A stretch of DNA of 64,000 nt from Ferrimicrobium sp. (GCF_027319265.1 NZ_DAHVNP010000028.1:1-64000), one strand, 5' to 3'; shown: positions 42,949 through 52,205, counted from the stretch's first letter. The notes: generated by a model from the letters alone, not told the origin. Numbers and translations: made by a program.

Positions 42949-43824
42949 TCACCAGCCAAAGAATCCCTGCCCCGATTTCTTCCCAAGGTGGCCAGCCTCA
43001 ACCATCGAGATCAGTAGTTCGGGGGGCGCAAAGCGATCACCCAGTGTTTGTTCGAGGTATCGTGCTATCGCCAGACGGACATCGAGACCGACCAAATCGG
43101 TCAGCCGCAATGGACCAACCGGGTGTTTATAGCCAAGCACCATCGCTTGGTCGATATCGGCGGCGCTTGCCACCCCATCTTCAAACATACGGATGGCCTC
43201 AAGACCGAGGGCCACCCCCAACCGTGAGGTCGCAAAGCCGGGCGCATCCTTGACAATGATCGCCTCTTTATCGAGTCGTTCGGCCAATGCCCTAAAGACC
43301 GCAACCGTCGCCTCATTGGTGGAGGGACCGACGACGATCTCGATCAACGAAGAGGCGGGAACGGGATTAAAAAAGTGCAACCCACCGATATTTTCCGCGC
43401 CCGCCACGCCCTGTTGCAGACTGCCAATAGCGATCGCAGAGGTGTTGGAGCCGATCGGCACCTCATCGCCAACCACGAGACGGATCCGTTGCAAGACATC
43501 ACGTTTGAGTTCGACGATCTCTGGTACACTCTCGATCACGACACTCGCGCCCTCAAGCCGCTCATAGTCAACGACAACCGCTAAGTTTTGGTCGACGACC
43601 TCCGCTGAGATGTCGGTGAATCCACGACTGCGTGCCCGCCCCAGCGTGGCGATGATGTGCTCCCTCGCCCGTGAGGCAGCATCCGGCCTGGCCTCAATCA
43701 CGGTAGTCCGAAGACCGCTCAACAACGATTGGGAAGCGATCGAGGCACCCATCGTCCCTCCACCGACGACCCCAATCGCTGCCTCTTGATCTTGCCCTAA
43801 AACACTGGAATGATCTCGTCCCAA
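42949..43824 (-). CDS. paaH: 3-hydroxyacyl-CoA dehydrogenase, PaaH-like
   Basis: A Rossmann GVVGGGTMGASIA (residues 18-30) is followed by the HADH motif HFFNPVPASSLIEIV (about 150-164), with catalytic His151, and a C-terminal GYKHPVGPLRLTDLVGLD block (about 229-246). It oxidises the 3-hydroxy group with NAD+. The ATG lies 28 bases inside the end of the R2-like gene, so the two are coupled. The 291-residue length is usual for stand-alone HADs such as PaaH. Confidence 0.88.
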   Translation of the reverse strand: MGRDHSSVLGQDQEAAIGVVGGGTMGASIASQSLLSGLRTTVIEARPDAASRAREHIIATLGRARSRGFTDISAEVVDQNLAVVVDYERLEGASVVIESVPEIVELKRDVLQRIRLVVGDEVPIGSNTSAIAIGSLQQGVAGAENIGGLHFFNPVPASSLIEIVVGPSTNEATVAVFRALAERLDKEAIIVKDAPGFATSRLGVALGLEAIRMFEDGVASAADIDQAMVLGYKHPVGPLRLTDLVGLDVRLAIARYLEQTLGDRFAPPELLISMVEAGHLGKKSGQGFFGW

Positions 43825-44822
43825 TTTACGTCCGTGACTTCCTCTCCAGAGATGCCGACCTCCGGGATGGCTGGGAACGGAATATCATAACGCTCCAAGA
43901 CCCCCTTGACATTAAGCATCGCCTGCCGCCAATTCTCTAACTTCTCATCGTAGGTGGCGACTCCCAGTCCCGCTGCACGAGCAACCTCTTCAATCTCACG
44001 TTGTGTAGAGATAAAGTCGTCAGGAAGATCCCAGAAGTCGGAGGGAGGCTCAAAGAGTACACCGGAGAGAAAGACGTAACCCGCCCTAATCTGCTTTGTC
44101 ACAATCGAACGATCCTCATCACTGATCTTGGGGTAATCGCGCTCCATCAACGACAAACAGATGGCCATGTGTCGTCCCTCATCACGACCGATCGCACGGA
44201 ACGCCTCCTTGAAGACGGGAATCGTCGTATGCGTGTACATATAATGAAAGAGTGTCGATGACGCCACTTCCCCCATGAGGAAGGAGCTAAACAACACCGC
44301 CATGGAGTAGCGAGGGACCGCCTTTTTGTAACCGTTCCAATAGCGCGCACCGTTGTGATAGAGCCATTGGACATTACGCTTCGCCCGGCGTCCAAGGTCC
44401 GACTGCGGTTCGTAGTCGAGAGGGCCTCCTGGGGTCAGCAAGGAGATAGCCTTACCACAGACGATCTCGTGGTTCTGCTCGTCACGGGTGATCGAGAAGA
44501 ACGCCCTACGTACGGGGTCCTCTTCATGGATCTCATAGGCGTGCACCAGCGCTGTCGCGAACACCGGAGGTGCTGAGGCATCAAAGACTGATAGCAACGA
44601 AAACCAGTACGCCACTGCCTCCCGTTCAGCTGCTGACATCTGATCAAGACGAAGACCATCCCATGGAAGTCGTGCGGGATCCCAATACTCCTTCTGTGCA
44701 GAAGCCCAGATCTCATCGAGTTTTGCGGTCTTTGACTCCCATGAGAGAGGAAAAACATTGGGCTGTTCAATTGGCGGAGGAAACTCCATCGACCCACCCA
44801 GTCCGTCATGTGCCTGTGCCAC
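43797..44822 (-). CDS. R2-like diiron (ferritin-like) oxygenase
   Basis: The 341-residue protein has the four-helix diiron layout of ribonucleotide reductase R2: an acidic ligand candidate in VFDASAP (Asp81), then ExxH in RDEQNHE (Glu115, His118), Glu185 in GEVASST, and ExxH in RDEGRHM (Glu215, His218). In R2 the tyrosyl-radical Tyr is four residues after the first His; here that position is Cys122. It is therefore unlikely to be a class I RNR subunit, and no nrdA is nearby. Being first in a CoA-ester cluster and divergent from a ferredoxin-reductase points to an oxygenase, perhaps making a ring epoxide or hydroxylating a CoA ester. It starts at GTG 44822 with GAAAGGGGAA upstream. Confidence 0.72.
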   Translation of the reverse strand: MAQAHDGLGGSMEFPPPIEQPNVFPLSWESKTAKLDEIWASAQKEYWDPARLPWDGLRLDQMSAAEREAVAYWFSLLSVFDASAPPVFATALVHAYEIHEEDPVRRAFFSITRDEQNHEIVCGKAISLLTPGGPLDYEPQSDLGRRAKRNVQWLYHNGARYWNGYKKAVPRYSMAVLFSSFLMGEVASSTLFHYMYTHTTIPVFKEAFRAIGRDEGRHMAICLSLMERDYPKISDEDRSIVTKQIRAGYVFLSGVLFEPPSDFWDLPDDFISTQREIEEVARAAGLGVATYDEKLENWRQAMLNVKGVLERYDIPFPAIPEVGISGEEVTDVNWDEIIPVF

Positions 44823-44845
44823 GTTATTCCCCTTTCACACATCGA

Positions 44846-44861
44846 CCGACCATTCGGTCGG
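44846..44861. promoter_or_regulatory. Palindromic operator between the R2-like and reductase genes
   Basis: CCGACC (44846-44851), ATTC, GGTCGG (44856-44861) is a perfect 6-bp inverted repeat of the kind bound by acyl-CoA-responsive TetR regulators. It lies 24 bases upstream of the R2-like GTG. A TACTAT-like -10 element for the minus strand lies just upstream of it, so binding would block the start of transcription. Confidence 0.6.
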
Positions 44862-44974
44862 GACACTACAATAGTAGCACGGTCGCGCTCGTTATGGTTT
44901 GATCCGATGATCCGGTGAGTAGCATCGAATCGAGCCAAGGCCATCGTGTGTGTCGAGAACTCGAAGGAGGCCCC

Positions 44975-46024
44975 ATGTCGATCATTCGACTTTACCCATC
45001 CGGTAACGAGATACCCTGCCCTGACGGCATGACGGTTTTGGCCGCCTTGGAGGCCGAAGGTTGGGCCTTGCCCAACAACTGCAGGGCTGGGACATGCGGA
45101 GAGTGTAAAGTCAAGGTCCGCTCAGGCTCCTTCGATCAGGGATTCGTCCTCGATATGGCACTCTCGCAGGAGGAACGTCAGCAGGGCTACGGCGCGATGT
45201 GCATGGCCAAACCGCTCTCGGACTATCTGGCGATTGAATGGGGTACCGAGGACGCCAAGCCCACCCTGTTCCCCCCTCGAGAGCAGGTACCACATATCGT
45301 CGTAGAACGGCTAGAACGCACCCCTTCCATCGTTGAACTGCGACTGCGACCGCTCGGTGACCCTCTTCGCTTTTGGCCAGGGCAGCACGTGCAGCTTGGA
45401 TCACCACCCGAGTACCCCTTGCGCAACTACTCAATGGCGAACGCACCCCGCCCCGACGGTGAGCTGATCCTCGAGATCACCCGAGAACCTTTCGGCCAAA
45501 CCAGCACCTGGTTGACCAATAACGTCGCCATCGGCGACACGCTCATGGTCAACGGGCCCTACGGCTCCTTCATCGGAGACCCCGCCACCGCGACACCGGT
45601 CCTGCTCATCGCGGGAGGATCGGGGTTGGCACCTATCCTTTCACTCACTGAAGCCGCACTACGCCGGGGATTTGCCCATCACGTCACGCTGCTGTTCTCC
45701 GCACGTACGCCAAGCGATGTCTATCCCCCTGGCCAACTCGCGTATCTGACCCATCGATACCCCAATTTTGAACTCCAGGTCACCTACACGCGGCATCCTC
45801 ACGATCCGAGCTGCGGGGAGATCCCACACTATCATGGGCGCCTCCCCGGCATGCTCAGCGATATCTTTCCTCACCTCGCCGATACCGCGGTCTTCATCGC
45901 TGGCAGTGACGCCTTCGTCCAAGATTGCACGCGAGCCGTCCAAGCCTTGGAGCCCGGCGCCGTCTACACCGAGCCCTTCACCGATCAGCAAGGCGACTTC
46001 TCCTCGTTGTCCATTCTCGGATAA
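44975..46024 (+). CDS. Ferredoxin/FAD/NAD(P) oxygenase reductase
   Basis: The 349-residue protein starts at ATG 44975 (MSIIRLYPSGNE) after an AAGGAGG site. The N-terminal plant-type [2Fe-2S] domain has CRAGTCGECKVKV (about 35-47) and a distant CMA Cys (near 77). The FAD domain shows PLRNYSMANAPRP (RxYS motif, about 147-159), and the NAD domain VLLIAGGSGLAPILS (about 209-223) with a late Cys region before the conserved end EPF. This is the layout of reductases for methane and toluene monooxygenases and ring-hydroxylating oxygenases. It is divergent from the R2-like gene with an operator between, so it is the likely electron donor. Confidence 0.88.
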   Translation: MSIIRLYPSGNEIPCPDGMTVLAALEAEGWALPNNCRAGTCGECKVKVRSGSFDQGFVLDMALSQEERQQGYGAMCMAKPLSDYLAIEWGTEDAKPTLFPPREQVPHIVVERLERTPSIVELRLRPLGDPLRFWPGQHVQLGSPPEYPLRNYSMANAPRPDGELILEITREPFGQTSTWLTNNVAIGDTLMVNGPYGSFIGDPATATPVLLIAGGSGLAPILSLTEAALRRGFAHHVTLLFSARTPSDVYPPGQLAYLTHRYPNFELQVTYTRHPHDPSCGEIPHYHGRLPGMLSDIFPHLADTAVFIAGSDAFVQDCTRAVQALEPGAVYTEPFTDQQGDFSSLSILG

Positions 46025-46452
46025 CGACCCGCCCCTCGATCGATCACCCAATGCATCGACACCATGAGGTCGCTTGTCGTGTCCTCGTACCAATTAGTCC
46101 TTGTCGGGCCAGCGGGATCCCCTCTGGTACGCACTCCTTGCTACTCGGTGAGCGTCAGCAGACGATGACGCTCTCTCCGCACCCTAGATCTCATGGTGGG
46201 CCGACTACGGAGACGATGCCAAAACATCCCGCTAACCCTCACTACCGGACCCAACTGCATCCTCAGGCATCTCGCCTCTAGTCCTCCAAACCGCGAACCG
46301 GATCCAACGGCGAGCACATGAACCAGCATGGTCGATACCACCGCTCATGGCAGCATCGAGCAGCCGGAGTGCCGAGTAGTCGGAGTACCAAATGGTGGAT
46401 CAACAAGCGCCAAAGACCTTACAATCGCACAAAGGAAGGTGCGCTTGTTGTA
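46025..46452. other. Intergenic stretch, no gene seen
   Basis: About 428 bases between the oxygenase reductase and the convergent hydrolase gene. Open frames are short and lack ribosome sites. A possible GTACCA/TGGTAC pairing at about 46087 is too weak and wide to call. Confidence 0.35.
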
Positions 46453-47331
46453 TCAAGCGGAGAGGGCGTCGAAGATAATCGCTGCGATCTGCTCTGGATA
46501 CTGTGCATGCAGATCATGATCACCCTGAATGGGATAGAGCCAACCCTGGTTGGGGGCCTCGGCTAGCAGTCGACCCGCCGCGACTGTCTTGGCTTCATCC
46601 GCCTCCGCCTGCCCCGACAACGCGGGGATCAGCAGCAGTTTGGAACGGAGACGTCCTGCGTCGATGTGAGGCTCATAGTCGAGCAGGTCATTCAGGATCA
46701 TCATGTGGTCTTCGATGCTCAGTCGTCGATAGGCAAGACCATTGGTGTCGATGCGAAAACCAGCGCGAGCAGCCAGAAGAACCTCCGGATCCCAGTCCCG
46801 GTAGCGCCGCTCAAAGAAAGCATCGAGCTCCTCGATCGGCCGCCCGTCGATATCGGTTGGTCGAAGCACCCGTATGGCCTCCTCTCGTGAGGCAAAACTA
46901 CGAGCCATCGCCTGGAAACCACCATCGACGAGTCCCACCACGTAGGGGCGAACCCCTGGCCGATCAGCGCTCAACGCACCGTAGTGCAACGCGACTGACG
47001 CCCCCCATGACTGACCGATGACCCCGAAAGGCTCCCCACTGGGGAGATCTTGCACGACGCTGAGGAGATCGTCCGCACTCGCACCCACCCCCATCGATGT
47101 GTGCGCGCCACCCGACCGGCCGTGTCCACGTTGGTCAAGGGTGTAGGTGCAGACCCCCATCGCCGAGAGCAGGCGAGCAACTGGCCACCAAAATTGCGCA
47201 TTAGATGAGAGCCCGTGCAGCAGCACTACCGAAGCGGTGAGGCTTGGGCCAACTGGATCGAATCGATCCAACACCAGCCGGACTCCATCTCGCATCTTCG
47301 CACTCAGCGTCTCCACAACCCGCCACCTCAC
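46453..47331 (-). CDS. Alpha/beta-fold hydrolase
   Basis: The 292-residue protein has LHGLSSNAQFW (oxyanion region, about 38-48), the nucleophile elbow GQSWGAS (Ser about 108), a late Asp region and a final His in IQGDHDLHAQYP (about 272). A DQRGHGRSGG segment (about 69-78) is typical of esterases and CoA-ester or lactone hydrolases. No signal peptide is seen. The substrate is unknown; it may belong with the CoA-ester cluster or with proline metabolism next door. Confidence 0.82.
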   Translation of the reverse strand: MRWRVVETLSAKMRDGVRLVLDRFDPVGPSLTASVVLLHGLSSNAQFWWPVARLLSAMGVCTYTLDQRGHGRSGGAHTSMGVGASADDLLSVVQDLPSGEPFGVIGQSWGASVALHYGALSADRPGVRPYVVGLVDGGFQAMARSFASREEAIRVLRPTDIDGRPIEELDAFFERRYRDWDPEVLLAARAGFRIDTNGLAYRRLSIEDHMMILNDLLDYEPHIDAGRLRSKLLLIPALSGQAEADEAKTVAAGRLLAEAPNQGWLYPIQGDHDLHAQYPEQIAAIIFDALSA

Positions 47332-47412
47332 CTCTTATGCAACCAATTCCTACGAAGAACTACACACCGAAACATCTTTGACAACAGAACGCTTAAAGGG
47401 TAGTATGCGGTG

Positions 47413-50364
47413 ATGAGCACAGAGTCCACCACCACTACTTCGCTGGAGTCAACCATTCAAGAGATCGCGGCCGCCATCAGCACCTATGACGGCCCAAGTG
47501 GCGTCTATCAGCTCAAGGGACTCGCCTCGCTGGTGATGAAACAGGCCTTGAAAGATCCGGTCTTTCGTGCCGATCTCTTTCGACTTGTTGATGTTTTTCC
47601 GACACTAGAGGGGCCCGAACAGATCACCGCGCACGTGCGCGAATACCTCGATCCACGAGCCCCGAAATGGATGGCGACGAGCCAGTCGCTCGCCTCAAAG
47701 CTTGGGATCGGCCGCTCCGTACTCACCTCGTTGACCCGCAACAACATCATTGAGATGGCGAACCAATTCATCCTCGGCACCGAGCTCGATGAGATTGCTC
47801 GGAAAGTTGGCCAGATGGCCCAACAGGGCTACCTTACCACCGTCGACCTCCTCGGCGAGAAGATTATCACCTACCCGGAGAGTGACCGCTACATCAACCG
47901 GATCACCGAGATTCACGAGCGGCTGACCACCTCGGCACCGTTCCTCGCGGTGAACAAGAAGCTAACGGGACCAATGGTCAGTATCAGCGTCAAGCCAAGC
48001 GCACTGACACCCCACTATGGCCCACTCCAGCGCGAGGGCGCCATCGAAGAGGTCATCGAGCGCATCACTCCACTCCTGAAATCAGCCCAGGATGCCGGCA
48101 CGCTGATCTTCCTCGACATGGAGCACTATGATACCTACGAGCTCACACTCGAGGTCTTCAATCGGCTGGTTTTGGACAAGAACTTTGCCGACCTCCAACT
48201 TGGATTGGTCATGCAGGCCTACCTGCGTCGTCATGTCACCGAACTGAAGACACTGCTCAATCTCCTCCGTGACCAAGAGTCTGACAACCCTCGCCTTTGG
48301 ATCCGTTTAGTCAAGGGGGCCTACTGGGATACCGAATTTGCGCAGGCATCAGCCGAATCCCACACTCCCCCGGTCTTCACCGACAAGGCTGAGAGCGACA
48401 TCAGCTACGAGGAGTCCGTCAGGCTCCTCCTGGACAACCATCGAAGGGTGCATCCCGCCTTCGCCTCGCATAACCTGAGGTCCCTCTCCTATGCGATCGC
48501 CTATGCGCGAGCACACGGGCTCACTCCAACCGACTATGAGATCCAGATGCTCTATGGCATGGCAGAACCGATGGCCTCAGCGCTGCTCGCCCAGGGCCAA
48601 TCCGTGCGGATCTATACGCCAGTGGGTGAGCTACTGCCCGGGATGAGTTACCTCGTGCGTCGGCTTCTTGAAAATACATCCAACTCGTCCTTTGTGCGCG
48701 CACGATTCGGCGGCAAGCAGTCGATAGCTCGACTGGTCGCACCTCCAAAACCCACGCATGGCACCAAGCCTCCCGCTGGCTACCCGGTGGGCTATGCTCA
48801 CGAACCCACGACGGAGTTCCATCATCAGCATGAGATGCGACTCCAACAAGAGGCGATTGACCGGGTCGCCGGTACGCTAGGGGCTACCAACAAGGTTCGG
48901 CTCTCGATCGGACACCCCCTCCCCGAGACTGCCACTTGGTCGAACTCCCTCAATCCAACGAGGCCGGCTCAGACACTTGCCACGGTAGAGGAGGCGAGCG
49001 AGGAGCAGGTGGAGTCGGCGGTGTCAGCAGCGCTGGCCGCACAACCAAAGTGGGCAAGCGCAACGCTTCCCGAGCGTGCTGCCGTACTCCGCAAAGCAGC
49101 AACCTACCTGCGGAGCCGTCGCAGCGAGATCAACGCGGTCGAGGTGATGGAGGCAGGCAAGCCCTGGCTTGAGGCGGACAACGACATCGGTGAAGCGATC
49201 GACTTCCTTGAGTACTACGCCATCTGGGCAGAGCGACTCGCCACCGAGCGTCTCGACTCCCCCGCTGGCGAAACCAACCAGCTTCGGTGGCGTAGCCGTG
49301 GTCTCACCCTGGTGATCCCACCCTGGAACTTCCCATTAGCAATCCCCATGGGCATGACCGCAGCCGCGCTGGTGATGGGCAACTCCGTCATCCTCAAACC
49401 GGCGGAGCAGACTCCAATCACAGCGAGTTACATCGCCCGAGCCTTTGAACACGCGGGATTGCCTGCGGGCGCCCTCTGCTTCGTCCCTGGCCGAGGTGAG
49501 ACGGTTGGCGCGAGGCTCGTGCGCCACCCACTGGTCTCTACCATCGCCTTCACTGGCTCAAGAGCCGTCGGGCTTGACATCATCGAGGCCGCAGGTCGCG
49601 TCGTACCTGGGCAGACCTCCTTGAAGCGAGTGATCGCCGAGATGGGTGGCAAGAACGCCATTGTGGTCGATGCTGATGCCGATCTCGACCAGGCGGTACC
49701 TGGCGTTATCTACTCAGCCTTCGGCTTTGCGGGCCAGAAATGCTCCGCCTGCTCAAGGGTGATTGTTCATGGTCAGATCTTTGATGCCTTCGTACACCGA
49801 CTGACCCAGGCCACCAAGACCTTGATCATTGGTGACCCTCGCAACCCAGCGACCCAGATGGGTCCCGTCATTGATGACGCAGCGCTGGCCAAGATTACCG
49901 GCATGATCGACGCAGGAAAGGCCGGCTCTGAACTGCTCTACCAGGGAACCCGACCGGATCTCGACGGCTACTTTGTCCCACCCACCATCTTTGTCAATCC
50001 GGATCGCCAGTCCCCGCTCTATCGAGAGGAGATCTTCGGCCCCGTGCTGACGGTGGAGCGTGCAGGCGATCTCGATGACGCCATCTGGCGTGCCAACGAT
50101 ACAATCTATGCCTTAACGCAGGGGGTCTTCTCGCGCTCTGCCCAAGCGATCGCGCGGGTGGCGAATGCGGCCCGGGCTGGTAACTTCTATGTCAATCGTG
50201 GAATCACCGGGGCCATTCCAGGGCGTCATCCCTTCGGAGGTTTTGGTAACTCCGGCGTCGGTTTCAAGGCGGGAGGACCCTCCTACCTTCTCCAATTTGC
50301 CGATCAGCAAGTGATCTCGGAGAATCTCTTGCGCCAGGGCTTCTCCCCAGACATCAGCGAATAG
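47413..50364 (+). CDS. putA: Bifunctional proline dehydrogenase/L-glutamate gamma-semialdehyde dehydrogenase
   Basis: A 983-residue fusion. The N-terminal half is a proline dehydrogenase barrel, with LIFLDMEHYDTYELTLEVF (about 232-250), RLWIRLVKGAYWDTE (about 296-310) and the RIYTPVGELLPGMSYLVRRLLENTS segment (in parts). The C-terminal half is an aldehyde dehydrogenase with Glu in VIAEMGGKN (about 739-747) and catalytic Cys in FAGQKCSACSR (about 773). Together they convert proline to glutamate with FAD and NAD. No DNA-binding domain is present. The ATG at 47413 follows a GTG that could also start; an AAAGGG site is about 15 bases upstream. Confidence 0.93.
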   Translation: MSTESTTTTSLESTIQEIAAAISTYDGPSGVYQLKGLASLVMKQALKDPVFRADLFRLVDVFPTLEGPEQITAHVREYLDPRAPKWMATSQSLASKLGIGRSVLTSLTRNNIIEMANQFILGTELDEIARKVGQMAQQGYLTTVDLLGEKIITYPESDRYINRITEIHERLTTSAPFLAVNKKLTGPMVSISVKPSALTPHYGPLQREGAIEEVIERITPLLKSAQDAGTLIFLDMEHYDTYELTLEVFNRLVLDKNFADLQLGLVMQAYLRRHVTELKTLLNLLRDQESDNPRLWIRLVKGAYWDTEFAQASAESHTPPVFTDKAESDISYEESVRLLLDNHRRVHPAFASHNLRSLSYAIAYARAHGLTPTDYEIQMLYGMAEPMASALLAQGQSVRIYTPVGELLPGMSYLVRRLLENTSNSSFVRARFGGKQSIARLVAPPKPTHGTKPPAGYPVGYAHEPTTEFHHQHEMRLQQEAIDRVAGTLGATNKVRLSIGHPLPETATWSNSLNPTRPAQTLATVEEASEEQVESAVSAALAAQPKWASATLPERAAVLRKAATYLRSRRSEINAVEVMEAGKPWLEADNDIGEAIDFLEYYAIWAERLATERLDSPAGETNQLRWRSRGLTLVIPPWNFPLAIPMGMTAAALVMGNSVILKPAEQTPITASYIARAFEHAGLPAGALCFVPGRGETVGARLVRHPLVSTIAFTGSRAVGLDIIEAAGRVVPGQTSLKRVIAEMGGKNAIVVDADADLDQAVPGVIYSAFGFAGQKCSACSRVIVHGQIFDAFVHRLTQATKTLIIGDPRNPATQMGPVIDDAALAKITGMIDAGKAGSELLYQGTRPDLDGYFVPPTIFVNPDRQSPLYREEIFGPVLTVERAGDLDDAIWRANDTIYALTQGVFSRSAQAIARVANAARAGNFYVNRGITGAIPGRHPFGGFGNSGVGFKAGGPSYLLQFADQQVISENLLRQGFSPDISE

Positions 50365-50406
50365 CGCCTAGGGCGAGGATCAGCCTTCTCGCGACAGGAA
50401 TACTTG

Positions 50407-50431
50407 CTCTCTACAACTAGTTTGTAGGGAG
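50407..50431 (+). promoter_or_regulatory. Inverted repeat before the MFS gene
   Basis: CTCTCTACAA (50407-50416) and TTGTAGGGAG (50422-50431) pair over 10 positions with one G-T mismatch around CTAGT. It lies 22 bases upstream of the TTG start and 43 bases after putA. It could be an operator or the putA terminator. Confidence 0.4.
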
Positions 50432-50452
50432 TATGTATAGTAGGGCGCGACA

Positions 50453-51781
50453 TTGACCAAGGCTACAAGTTCAGGTTCATGGTTGGAGGTACTCCAGACC
50501 AAAGACCTCTCGCTCATCTTTACCGCACGGGTGGCGATGAGTGTGTCGCGGGCGATCGCCGGGATCGCGGTGCCTCTCTACCTTGCCACCCTGGGTTTCA
50601 ACGGCTTCGAACTCGGGATCCTGTACTTGATCGTCGCACTCGTCGCTGCGGGCATGTCCTCGGGCATCGGCTTTGCCACGAACAAAGTCGGTGCGAAATC
50701 CTTCATGGTCATCGTGCCTGCGTTGGTTGCCGTCGCCGGCGTGGTCTACGCCTTCTCCAGCGACACCGCAGTGCTGTTCATCTTTGCGGCACTCGCAAGC
50801 TTCGGACGAGGTGCGGGCGCAGGTGCAGGGATGGTCGGCCCCTACCAACCAGCTGAATCCCAATTGATCGTCAACTCCATCAGCCCCGCAAATCGGAATC
50901 GAGCCTTCTCGCTGGTCTCGCTAGCCTCGACTGGAGGGGCACTCATCGGCACTGGCCTCGCAGCGCTCTCTGGACATGAGCACGTGCTGCGTACCGCTGC
51001 GGTCGCAGTCTTCCGTCCGAGCATGTTGATCGCTTCACTCGCCGCATTGGTAGCGAGCATCATCGCTATGTTCCTGTCAAGCCACCCCGTTCAAGCCAAA
51101 CATCCGAGTGCCCACAAACAGGAGAAGGTCTTCGCCTTCCCGGAGCGATCCCGATGGCTCCTCTATCGACTCTGGGTCACCAATACCCTCAATGGGGCTG
51201 CGGTTGGGATGTTCGGACCCTTTGTCACCTATTGGCTCTATATCCGTTACCATGCCAACGAGGTGACCATCGGCGAGCTGTACCTACTGGTCAATATCAT
51301 CACCCTAGGTTCCGGTCTCATCGCCCCAAAGGTCGCACAACATTTTGGGACCATTCGCATCACATCCTGGCTGCGCATTGCGCAGGGCCTACTGCTCATT
51401 CCTCTCGCACTCTCACCAACCTTCGTTATCGCTGGTGTGATCTACACAATCCGCATGTTTGCCCAACGGGTGGCGCTCCCCTTGCGCCAGTCCTACGTGC
51501 TTGCGATGGCAGACCCTTCAGAGCAGGCCCGAGTCGCCGCACTATCGAATCTTCCGTCCCAGATTGTGATGGCAATCTCCCCCACCCTGACCGGTTATCT
51601 GCTCGATGACGTCAGCCTCTCCTTACCCTTTGAGATAGCTAGCGTCATCCAGACGATCTCCGCCTTTGCCTACTACTTCTTCTTCCGCAATGCAGCTCCC
51701 CCCGAAGAGATTGCACGACTACGTGACAAGAACGACGGAGTACTCGAAATACGCCGCGAGGAACAGACCCCAACGGACTAA
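50453..51781 (+). CDS. Major facilitator superfamily transporter
   Basis: The 442-residue protein has about 11-12 hydrophobic helices. A short acidic and basic N-terminus precedes the first helix, a GIGFATNKVGAKSFMVI segment matches the cytoplasmic loop between helices 2 and 3 (GxxxD/NxxGxR/K), and the central loop (about 225-250) is long and polar. It is likely an efflux or uptake carrier of unknown substrate. The start is TTG 50453 with a AGGGCG site upstream. The F420-type gene starts 14 bases after its stop and the sirtuin follows, so they form one unit. Confidence 0.85.
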   Translation: MTKATSSGSWLEVLQTKDLSLIFTARVAMSVSRAIAGIAVPLYLATLGFNGFELGILYLIVALVAAGMSSGIGFATNKVGAKSFMVIVPALVAVAGVVYAFSSDTAVLFIFAALASFGRGAGAGAGMVGPYQPAESQLIVNSISPANRNRAFSLVSLASTGGALIGTGLAALSGHEHVLRTAAVAVFRPSMLIASLAALVASIIAMFLSSHPVQAKHPSAHKQEKVFAFPERSRWLLYRLWVTNTLNGAAVGMFGPFVTYWLYIRYHANEVTIGELYLLVNIITLGSGLIAPKVAQHFGTIRITSWLRIAQGLLLIPLALSPTFVIAGVIYTIRMFAQRVALPLRQSYVLAMADPSEQARVAALSNLPSQIVMAISPTLTGYLLDDVSLSLPFEIASVIQTISAFAYYFFFRNAAPPEEIARLRDKNDGVLEIRREEQTPTD

Positions 51782-51794
51782 TAGGATACTTTAC

Positions 51795-52205
51795 ATGGCC
51801 ACTCCGCCCACACTAGAGTTCTTGGCAACGAATCACCATGCAGTTCTTGGCACCTATCGCAGCGATGGAGGAGTCCAGCTCTCTCCGGTCCTCGCAGTAG
51901 CGATGAGCCCAACCACCATCGGGGTCTCGTCGCGAGAGACTGCTATCAAAACCCGAAACCTTCGTCGGAACCCCTCCGTTTTCCTCTGCGTCTTTCCCGA
52001 TTCCTTCTTTGGCAGTTGGATGCAGGCCGACGGGATCGCTACCATCTGTTCACTGCCAACGGCGATGGATCGACTGATCGACTATTACCGCCTGGCGGCG
52101 GGTGAACACAACGACTGGGCAAGCTATCGTGAGGCTATGGTGACAGAGCACCGGGTGCTCATCGAAATCGCCGTAACTCGCATCGGACCAACCGTCAGCG
52201 GATGA
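51795..52205 (+). CDS. PPOX-class F420-dependent oxidoreductase
   Basis: The 136-residue split-barrel flavoprotein begins ATPPTLEFLATNHHAVLGTYRSDG (in parts), typical of actinobacterial PPOX/FDOR-B proteins. The KTRNLRRNPSVFLCVF segment (about 56-70) binds the phosphate of F420 or FMN. Such proteins reduce quinones, aflatoxin-like lactones or biliverdin; here the substrate is unknown. I start at ATG 51795, 14 bases after the MFS stop. It ends inside the sirtuin gene start by four bases. Confidence 0.85.
   Translation: MATPPTLEFLATNHHAVLGTYRSDGGVQLSPVLAVAMSPTTIGVSSRETAIKTRNLRRNPSVFLCVFPDSFFGSWMQADGIATICSLPTAMDRLIDYYRLAAGEHNDWASYREAMVTEHRVLIEIAVTRIGPTVSG

Noticed and set aside
43797-44822. Ribonucleotide reductase beta subunit
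   Set aside because: The diiron ligands fit, but the radical Tyr position is Cys122, there is no nrdA beside it, and the gene heads a CoA-ester cluster. An oxygenase role fits better, although it cannot be proven here.
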